From: an uncultured Clostridia bacterium
Lineage (GTDB): Bacteria; Bacillota; Clostridia; TANB77; CAG-508
Assembly (NCBI GenBank): GCA_934149155.1
Contig: CAKPDZ010000011.1
Location: forward strand, 1 to 29,060
Length of the DNA stretch: 29,060 nucleotides
Reading direction: 5' to 3'
Under the pieces are notes generated by a model that was not told where the DNA came from, ran no database searches, and saw only the letters and a program-made list of their open reading frames with translations. The position numbers and the translations under genes were made by a program. Of this stretch, positions 23,397 to 29,060 are shown piece after piece (positions within the stretch are counted from its first letter, which is position 1; the number at the start of each line of letters is the position of its first letter).

Positions 23397-24304
23397 ATGG
23401 ATGATTTTAATTTTAGTTCTAATTTATTATATGAAAATTTACGTATTTTAAAACAATATTACCCTTTTATTCAGACTGGTTCTATTGGAAAAAGTATTAT
23501 GGGTAAAGACATTCCTTTTGTTAGAGTTGGACGTGGTCAAAAGGAAGTTTTTTATTCGGCGAGCTTTCACGCTAATGAATGGATTACTTCTTTGGTTCTT
23601 CTAGAGTTTCTATATGATTATTGTTATGCTATTCAAACCAATTCTACTATTTGGAATTTTGATGCTAGACGTTTGTTTGATTCTGTTTCTATTTATATAG
23701 TTCCTTTAGTTAATCCAGATCGGTGTTGATTTAGTTACTGGTGCTCTTCCTAAGTCTTCTCCTTCTTACAAGCAAGCAGAAAAGATTGCTTATGGTTTTG
23801 CTACTATTCCTTTTCCTGATGGCTGGAAGGCGAATATTCGTGGTGTTGACTTGAACCTGCAATTTCCTGCTGAATGGGATATGGCTCGTAAAATAAAATA
23901 TGAACAAGGTTTTACTCGGTCCTGCTCCTCGTGATTTTGTAGGTTATGGTCCTCTTACTGAGCCTGAGGCTTTGGCTGTTTATAATTTTACTTTGCAACA
24001 TAATTTTAGACTTATTCTTGCTTATCATTCTCAGGGTGAGGTTATTTATTGGCAATTTCAAAATTATAATCCTCCTGGTGCTTTCCAGATAGGAACTCAG
24101 TTTGCTAATGTTAGTGGTTATTCTCTTGAACCTACTCCTTTTAATTCTAGCTTTGCTGGTTATAAGGATTGGTTTATTCAAAATTATAATAGACCTGGAT
24201 ATACTATTGAAGTTGGTCTTGGTACTAATCCGCTTCCTATGACTCAGTTTAGAAAAATTTATGAGGATAATTTGGGGATATTGGTTTTAGGTGCAATTTT
24301 ATAA
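23397..24304 (+). pseudogene. M14 family metallopeptidase, two frameshifts
   Basis: Zinc carboxypeptidase of the gamma-D-glutamyl-diamino-acid peptidase type, which in intact form cleaves peptidoglycan stem peptides. Three consecutive frames carry one protein: MDDFNFSSNLLYENL to LVNPD (with the zinc-binding HANE, HxxE), then GVDLVTGALP to KYEQGFTR (with ANIRGVDLNLQFP), then PAPRDFVGYGPLTEPEA to the stop (zinc ligand in AYHSQG, catalytic Glu in GYTIEVG). One extra C near 23721 and one extra base near 23918-23920 explain both breaks; without them the frame is 906 nt, 301 residues. All catalytic residues survive, so the damage is recent or a sequencing error. GAGG precedes the ATG at 23397. Confidence 0.85.
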
Positions 24305-24340
24305 AATATGCAATATTATATGTTATGTTATGTTATTAAA

Positions 24341-24382
24341 AAATGAATAAAAGTCTACTAAGATATAGAATTTTATTCATTT
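24341..24382. terminator. Bidirectional terminator between M14 and YihY genes
   Basis: A perfect 12-bp stem (24341-24352 with 24371-24382) with an 18-base loop between two convergent genes. Confidence 0.7.
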
Positions 24383-24411
24383 CTTTATTTCATATTTTTT
24401 TGACATATCAA

Positions 24412-25254
24412 TTATTGGACTTTTTTCACGTTTTTATCTATAAACTTATTTAATTCAGCACCCAAAAACACTGTATAGAAGCAAGAATAAGTCCACATCA
24501 TAACCAACATCAAAGTAGTTAAACTTCCATAAGTAATAGAAAAACCTTTAAAAATTGTTAAATATCTTGAAAACACAAAAGATATTACATTAAGCGAAAT
24601 TGCTCCAAATAATGCCCCATATATTTGGCTTTTGATTGATACTCTATGTTTTGGCATAAGTTTATATAATAGTAAGAATACTATAAATGTTGCAAATATA
24701 AAGCCTAATTGTGCTATTATTGATGATATCAAATTGTAATTTTCTAATGCACCAAAATTTTCTTTTATTATATCTATAACGCCATTTCCAAACACTAATA
24801 TTGTTAATCCCATAACTATCATTATAATAAACAATATTGTTTCTAAAAGGACTTTTATTCTTATATAAATATATGAACTTATTTTCTGGCTTTTTGTTTT
24901 ATATACTGTCTGCAGACCTGTCGTTAGAGCATAAAATCCCTTTCCTGCTGACCACAGTGTAAATATTATCGAAATTGATATTGTTCCTAATGATTTTGAA
25001 TATACTTCTTGCACTATCCCTAATACCATTTCGCTCATGCTTGATGGAATCACTTTTGATATTGCATCAAATAGGGTTTGTGGTGCAATTCCTGTATATT
25101 GAATTAATGTTATTAATAAAATTACAAATGGTATAAATGATAATATTGTGTAATATGAACATTGTGCTGCACTTTCGCTAATATGGTCTCTTTTCATATT
25201 TTCTGCTAACTCTTGAAATTTTTCATATTTTTGTTTGATTTTATTCTTTTCCAT
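24412..25254 (-). CDS. YihY/BrkB-family membrane protein
   Basis: Integral membrane protein of 280 residues with six predicted helices. Family hallmarks are the N-terminal DHISESAAQCSYYTILSFIPF, a central FTLWSAGKGFYALTTGLQTVY, and the C-terminal GSLTTLMLVMMWTYSCFYTVFLGAELNKF. The family was once annotated as ribonuclease BN by mistake; its true role, perhaps transport or envelope-related, is not known. GGAGAG precedes the ATG. It starts 14 bases after the ParB-like gene stops and is probably cotranscribed with it. The C-terminus is Lys-rich. Confidence 0.9.
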   Translation of the reverse strand: MEKNKIKQKYEKFQELAENMKRDHISESAAQCSYYTILSFIPFVILLITLIQYTGIAPQTLFDAISKVIPSSMSEMVLGIVQEVYSKSLGTISISIIFTLWSAGKGFYALTTGLQTVYKTKSQKISSYIYIRIKVLLETILFIIMIVMGLTILVFGNGVIDIIKENFGALENYNLISSIIAQLGFIFATFIVFLLLYKLMPKHRVSIKSQIYGALFGAISLNVISFVFSRYLTIFKGFSITYGSLTTLMLVMMWTYSCFYTVFLGAELNKFIDKNVKKVQ

Positions 25255-25268
25255 CTTTTCTCTCCATT

Positions 25269-26639
25269 TTAACTATTTATAAAATATTGAATAATCGCGA
25301 ACATTCCAATGTCAGAAATCGTTTTTATTGCATCTACATTCGCTATCACTTTATATGGATGATGAATTACTAAGTCTAAGTAATTTTTCATTCCTTCATT
25401 ATTGAAACATGTCTCCCAGGCCCTTGAAATAGTCTCATCATTAATTAGGTTTTGTTTATCCTTTGAAATTCTTTGTATAATTTTCTCCAATCTTAAATCT
25501 TTATTATGATTTTCCACTTTCCACTTTTCCCATTTTCCTTTATTTATTAAAAAATAAATACTCGTTTGCTCTAGCAATGATCTAATTAAAAAACAATATG
25601 AAATTGGATAAGTTTTATACAAATTTCCAAATGATAAATGTTGTATTTCATAACTTAGATTTTTTATCCCTTTAGCTCTTTCATTATTATATTTTAGCTT
25701 ACTACAATTAATGTTTTTAAATAAAATATTATTATCTTTTCTTGTGAATTTAATTTTATTAGTTTTTCTTATTTCTTCTACATTTTGTTTTTTAGAATTA
25801 TTATCTAATATTTCTAGTTGTTCTATTTCACTATTGCCATTATTAATATCATTATTTTCTAGTTCTCCATTTAAATACTTTTCTATACTGGCATTATTTT
25901 TTACAATATTTCCAGTGATTTCTCCATTAATTATGTCCTGAACAATCTTTGATACCTTTTTTTCTAATTCTTCAATTGATGATAATGGCATTAAGATATT
26001 ATTATTAAATGATATGTCTAAATATTTTCTTCCTACTTTTGAAGAAGCTATTCTTTCAAATTTATTTACTGAAAAATCACTTTTTATTCCTTCAAATGCT
26101 TTAGGACAATATTTTTGTAATTGTGAAAATATATTTTTCCTTCCCAATCTGTCTTCAAATCTTTTAATTGAAGCTGTATCCCATTTTAAGGCTCCTGTAT
26201 CTGTTGTATGTATATTTTTTATATATCCTGCACATTCTTCAAATGAATTTGCTACATAACAAGGAAGTGAAAAAATTTCTAACTCTTTAAATTTTTTGCT
26301 CATTGCATATATACTTCTTCTTTGTGTATATGAAAAATATTTAAATGATTCTATTAATTTTGGTTTTTTTAAAATTTTGATTGCAGTTAATCTTCTATTT
26401 CCATCCCAAGCCACAAATTTACCTGTTTTCTTGTTATAAGTTAGTGTAATTATTGATTGTGGATACCAACCATTTTCATAAATATCACTAATTAACTTAT
26501 ACATAGCTGTAGCTTCTCTTGAATTTCTTACTAATTGTTGCATTATAAAAAGTTCGTCTGCTATCATTATTTGCGTATGCCTTGGATTTTCTGGATTTAC
26601 TGATATTTTTTCTATATCTATTAGTTGATGTTCTTTCAT
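25269..26639 (-). CDS. ParB/Srx-fold protein with unassigned helical C-terminus
   Basis: 456-residue cytosolic protein. The N-terminus has the ParB/sulfiredoxin-type fold: ISVNPENPRH near residues 12-21 and KFVAWDGNRRLTAIKIL near 78-95, a pattern used for nucleotide binding or hydrolysis. A linker rich in Asn/Glu follows (about 255-305). The last 150 residues are helical (YCFLIRSLLEQTSIYFLI; LDLVIHHPYKVIANVDAIKT) and remind me of HEPN/DUF4145-like ends, but this is a guess. There is no parA, parS-like site or plasmid gene nearby, so chromosome partition is unlikely. The ATG at 26639 has GGGGGA at good distance; an ATG at 26654 overlaps that site. Function unknown. Confidence 0.75.
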   Translation of the reverse strand: MKEHQLIDIEKISVNPENPRHTQIMIADELFIMQQLVRNSREATAMYKLISDIYENGWYPQSIITLTYNKKTGKFVAWDGNRRLTAIKILKKPKLIESFKYFSYTQRRSIYAMSKKFKELEIFSLPCYVANSFEECAGYIKNIHTTDTGALKWDTASIKRFEDRLGRKNIFSQLQKYCPKAFEGIKSDFSVNKFERIASSKVGRKYLDISFNNNILMPLSSIEELEKKVSKIVQDIINGEITGNIVKNNASIEKYLNGELENNDINNGNSEIEQLEILDNNSKKQNVEEIRKTNKIKFTRKDNNILFKNINCSKLKYNNERAKGIKNLSYEIQHLSFGNLYKTYPISYCFLIRSLLEQTSIYFLINKGKWEKWKVENHNKDLRLEKIIQRISKDKQNLINDETISRAWETCFNNEGMKNYLDLVIHHPYKVIANVDAIKTISDIGMFAIIQYFINS

Positions 26640-26739
26640 AAATAATTCCCCCATTTGTTGTATATAATCTTCAGTAAATCCTTTATTTTTCTAGTGTTTA
26701 TTTTCTTTGCAAATTTCTATGCCTTGTTTTTTATAATAT

Positions 26740-26770
26740 AAAAGAGTTTCTAAATATTAGAAACTCTTTT
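26740..26770. terminator. Terminator after the 113-residue orphan gene
   Basis: A perfect 14-bp stem (26740-26753 with 26757-26770) with a 3-base loop; both strands end in T-rich sequence. It separates the orphan gene from the ParB-like gene. Confidence 0.85.
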
Positions 26771-26788
26771 ATTCTCAGCGGTAAAAAA

Positions 26789-27130
26789 TCACTTTTCAAA
26801 GACTGTTTCTTCAAATCTTGAAATCTTAAAAACTCTAGAAGCTATTTCTTCAGAAAAACCAGACTCTATCATTATGTCATGTAATCCCTTTGATTCTTGA
26901 CATACGCATCCTACTTGAAAAGCACCGTATACATCCAATTGATATCCCATATTAAAATCAGGGTGAGTTTCCAAATAGAACCTAGCAAAAATTTCCGCCC
27001 AACTATTTTCCTCATGCAAAATCTGAACATCTACAGTCTTTTCTAGTGGAAATTTCCGGAGAGTTTCACATGCCAAAGAAGTCATTGGCGTATCAACAGT
27101 TACTTTTAAAGAAATGTTTCTTTCTTTCAT
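26789..27130 (-). CDS. Conserved-looking hypothetical protein, 113 residues
   Basis: I do not recognise this protein. It is soluble, slightly acidic, without signal peptide or membrane helix; the N-terminal half reads like alternating strands (ISLKVTVDTPM, TVDVQILHEE) and the C-terminal half like helices (GLHDIMIESGFSEEIASRVF). Cys at three positions include a CVC pair in GCVCQES. It is a real gene: AGAAAGGA before the ATG, its own TTGATT/TATAAT promoter, a palindrome in its leader, and a strong terminator after it. Its base composition is richer in G+C than the neighbouring genes, which may mean it was acquired. Confidence 0.7.
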   Translation of the reverse strand: MKERNISLKVTVDTPMTSLACETLRKFPLEKTVDVQILHEENSWAEIFARFYLETHPDFNMGYQLDVYGAFQVGCVCQESKGLHDIMIESGFSEEIASRVFKISRFEETVFEK

Positions 27131-27141
27131 ATTTTTTCCTT

Positions 27142-27153
27142 TCTGCCAATTGG
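27142..27153. promoter_or_regulatory. TGCCAATTGGCA palindrome in the orphan gene's leader
   Basis: A perfect 12-bp palindrome between the promoter and the ribosome binding site of the orphan gene. A matching half site TTGGCA is at 27184-27189 beside the expected transcript start, and TGCCAA recurs at 27249-27254 upstream of the -35 box. Confidence 0.45.
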
Positions 27154-27201
27154 CATTTTATTTCTATTTTTACTCTTTAGCACTTGGCATAACATATTCA
27201 A

Positions 27202-27230
27202 ATTATAACATACTCTTATTTCAAAATCAA
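27202..27230 (-). promoter_or_regulatory. Promoter of the 113-residue orphan gene
   Basis: Minus strand TTGATT (27230-27225), 17-nt spacer, TATAAT (27207-27202); expected leader about 65 nt. Confidence 0.75.
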
Positions 27231-27257
27231 CATAAATAATTCCTATTTTGCCAATAT

Positions 27258-27434
27258 TTATCTTTCTTCTTCCTGTTCCATTTCTAGACTATCTATTTCC
27301 AATAAACTTTTTACATAATGTCTTTTTAAATTATTAAGTTTTTCTAATTCTTCTGCTACTCTCCATTCTTTAACTTCTTTTTGTAATAATACTTGTTTTT
27401 TAGAATTTATTATAAATATTTTATGTGTTTCCAC
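27258..27434 (-). CDS. Possible 58-residue small protein
   Basis: A GTG-started frame reading METHKIFIINSKKQVLLQKE then a charged helix (EWRVAEELEKLNNLKRHYVK) and a Glu-rich end. The composition, a strand followed by long amphipathic helices, looks protein-like, but there is no clear Shine-Dalgarno site and an in-frame stop lies directly before the GTG. It could be a real small gene or the tail of a decayed larger one. It fills part of the stretch 27231-27548, which otherwise holds only the frame below. Confidence 0.35.
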   Translation of the reverse strand: METHKIFIINSKKQVLLQKEVKEWRVAEELEKLNNLKRHYVKSLLEIDSLEMEQEEER

Positions 27435-27441
27435 TTACCAC

Positions 27442-27534
27442 TTAAGCAATTACTTTAACTTTCACACCCAAATTTTGATGTTTTTCTTTTCCCAATCTGC
27501 CTTTTTGTTCAAAAGTTATAATCTCTGAAACCAT
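27442..27534 (-). CDS. Possible 30-residue ORF or gene remnant
   Basis: ATG-started frame MVSEIITFEQKGRLGKEKHQ and on, ending VKVKVIA. The open frame continues upstream into the 3' end of rlmCD without a start, so it may be the C-terminal remnant of a displaced gene. It ends seven bases before the next small frame. Confidence 0.25.
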   Translation of the reverse strand: MVSEIITFEQKGRLGKEKHQNLGVKVKVIA

Positions 27535-27548
27535 ATCAAAATCAAGTA

Positions 27549-28916
27549 TTACATGTCTTGTTTTAGTTCTAGCACTGCCACACACTCCACATTGCTTGTA
27601 AATGGAAACATATCAACAGGCACAATAGTTTTAATATCATACTGATCTTCAAAAAAAGTCAAATCCCTAATCAAAGTAGCAGGATTGCAACTAATATAAA
27701 CAATCTTTTTAGGTTTAATCTTCAAAATATTATTAATACTATTTCTATCTAAGCCCTTTCTAGGAGGATCAAACATAACAATATCAGCCGAAATTCCTTT
27801 GTTATTAATCAAATCATCTAAAACAACTTCAACATCACCAGCATAGAACTCAGTATTATCAACATTATTAATTTTAGCATTTTCTTTTGCTGCCTTGATT
27901 GCCTCTTCTACAATTTCTATGCCGTACACCTTTTTTGCATATTTTGACATAAACAAAGTAATTGTACCAATTCCACAATATAAGTCAAAAACTGTATCCT
28001 GTTTAGTTATTTGAGCCATTTTGACTCCTAAATTATATAATTTTTCCGCTTGAACAGGATTTACTTGATAAAAAGATAATGGTGAAATTTTAAAAGTATA
28101 TTCTCCTAAAATATCTTTAATATAGCCATCTCCATATATATTGATATTTTCTTTTCCTAGTATTACATTTGTATTTCTCATATTTATATTTTTAACAATT
28201 GTCTTTATTTGCGGAAATTTACTTGTAAGCTCTTCAACTAATTGAGCTTCTTTTGGAATTGTTTTTCCATTAACCACTAATATGCACATAATTTGATTTG
28301 TTTTTACTCCAACTTTTATTACAATATGTCTAAATAATCCTTTGCCTGTTTTCTCATTGTAAACACTTATTTTATTGTCTTTAATAAATTGTAAAATTGT
28401 TTTTGCTATTTCTTCTGATTTTGGATTTTGAATCAAACATTTTTCCATAGGTATAACATCATGTGTTCTTTGTGCAAATACTCCTATAACTGGTTCTCCA
28501 TCTTTATTCACTCCTATTGGATATTGTGCTTTATTTCTATAATGAAATGGATTTTCCATTCCGATTGTTTCTTGAACATTTACCTTTGTCTTTAATGTTT
28601 TATTTACTAGACTTTGAACTGCATTTTGCTTCATTTTCAATGTTTCTTCATATTTTATATGTCTTAGATTACATCCACCACATCTTTTATATGTTGTGCA
28701 ATCTGCTTCTTGTCTTGTTTCTGATGATTCTAATATTTCTAATATTTTTCCAAATGCATGTGAACTTAATACTTTTAAAATTAGAATTTTTACCTTTTCA
28801 CCTTTTATTGTTCCTGGTATAAATACTGTAAAGCCGTCTATTTTGGCAATTCCTTCTCCTTCATATCCATTATCAATTATTTCTACTATATATTCTTGAT
28901 TTTTCTTTATTTCCAT
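27549..28916 (-). CDS. rlmCD: 23S rRNA (uracil-5-)-methyltransferase RlmCD
   Basis: SAM-dependent enzyme that makes 5-methyluridine in 23S rRNA (U747 and U1939 in Bacillus). Residues 1-60 are a TRAM RNA-binding domain; the [4Fe-4S] cluster ligands are C73, C79, C82 and C160. The methyltransferase domain has FDLYCGIGTITLF at 310-322, FDPPRKGLD at 382-390 and the catalytic nucleophile C410 in YISCNPATLIRDL. The 455 residues are complete. AAAGGAG lies about 12 nt before the ATG. The gene is read from its own promoter near the right end of the window. Confidence 0.95.
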   Translation of the reverse strand: MEIKKNQEYIVEIIDNGYEGEGIAKIDGFTVFIPGTIKGEKVKILILKVLSSHAFGKILEILESSETRQEADCTTYKRCGGCNLRHIKYEETLKMKQNAVQSLVNKTLKTKVNVQETIGMENPFHYRNKAQYPIGVNKDGEPVIGVFAQRTHDVIPMEKCLIQNPKSEEIAKTILQFIKDNKISVYNEKTGKGLFRHIVIKVGVKTNQIMCILVVNGKTIPKEAQLVEELTSKFPQIKTIVKNINMRNTNVILGKENINIYGDGYIKDILGEYTFKISPLSFYQVNPVQAEKLYNLGVKMAQITKQDTVFDLYCGIGTITLFMSKYAKKVYGIEIVEEAIKAAKENAKINNVDNTEFYAGDVEVVLDDLINNKGISADIVMFDPPRKGLDRNSINNILKIKPKKIVYISCNPATLIRDLTFFEDQYDIKTIVPVDMFPFTSNVECVAVLELKQDM

Positions 28917-28942
28917 TCTTATCTTGGACTCCTTTTTGTAAC

Positions 28943-28971
28943 ATTGTGTTTATGTTATCATATCTAGTCAA
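28943..28971 (-). promoter_or_regulatory. rlmCD promoter
   Basis: Minus strand TTGACT (28971-28966), 17-nt spacer, CACAAT (28948-28943). The -35 is good, the -10 moderate. The inverted repeat begins 15 bases further upstream. Confidence 0.5.
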
Positions 28972-28986
28972 TTTTTTCAATAATTT

Positions 28987-29058
28987 TATAGGTTTAAAAT
29001 AGATATGTCACAAATACATTGAAAATAAAATATTGAAAAGAGAGCACAAAAATGATAT
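28987..29058. repeat. Right copy of 72-bp terminal inverted repeat
   Basis: Exact reverse complement of 1-72. Read rightward it carries TTGAAA at 29033-29038, a 17-nt spacer ending in TGA, and TATTG at 29056-29060, a possible extended -10 cut by the window end. Two further bases (29059-29060) lie beyond the paired part. Confidence 0.95.
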
Positions 29059-29060
29059 TG

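Noticed and set aside
25269..26639. Chromosome or plasmid partition ParB
   Set aside because: Only the nucleotide-binding motif is shared; no helix-turn-helix region, parA partner or parS-like site is visible.
1..29060. The whole window as a transposon or linear plasmid with terminal inverted repeats
   Set aside because: It contains mutS2, hpf, ssrA, spoVT and rlmCD, single-copy chromosomal genes, and no transposase, integrase or replication gene.

Overview
The window is a very AT-rich piece of chromosome (by eye about a quarter to 30% G+C) from a Gram-positive anaerobe of the Clostridia type, probably an uncultured gut lineage. Signs of this are SpoVT with a sigma-G-like promoter (an endospore former), long-form HPF, MutS2 with an Smr tail, strong AGGAGG-type ribosome binding sites, and tmRNA, RlmCD and YihY typical of Bacillota. 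TGA is used as a stop, so the code is standard.

Region 1 (115-14858, all minus strand) is one long surface-polysaccharide operon of the Wzx/Wzy type, read right to left. The order is a VanZ-family protein, an initiating phosphoglycosyl transferase, two GT4 glycosyltransferases, an acyltransferase, a radical SAM/SPASM protein, two GT2 glycosyltransferases, a second acyltransferase, a Wzy-like polymerase, a LicD phosphotransferase, a polysaccharide pyruvyl transferase-like protein, an IspD/TarI-like cytidylyltransferase, an extended SDR and a Wzx flippase. Genes overlap or are spaced by a few bases. Taken together they could build an oligosaccharide of about five sugars on undecaprenyl phosphate, decorate it (acetyl, pyruvyl and CDP-derived phosphate groups), flip it and polymerise it. 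No terminator is seen before the left edge, so the operon may continue.

Region 2 (14933-20849) is mostly housekeeping: an AAA/DUF4143 ATPase behind an unusual phased repeat array, hpf and mutS2 on divergent promoters, spoVT, and the tmRNA gene ssrA. Region 3 (20850-28971) is accessory and housekeeping mixed: a small lipoprotein behind a 30-bp palindrome, a DHH phosphoesterase, a guanine-deaminase-like enzyme, an M14 peptidase broken by two single-base frameshifts, YihY, a ParB-like orphan, an unrecognised 113-residue protein with its own promoter, possible tiny ORFs, and rlmCD.

Two features stand out structurally. The window begins and ends with a perfect 72-bp inverted repeat that carries an outward-facing promoter-like sequence. 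A family of 31-bp palindromic units (TGCACA...ACCGGTTC...TGTGCA) is scattered, singly and in pairs, between 19.66 and 23.37 kb in intergenic DNA; one unit abuts a start codon, and one set forms a large hairpin behind mutS2.
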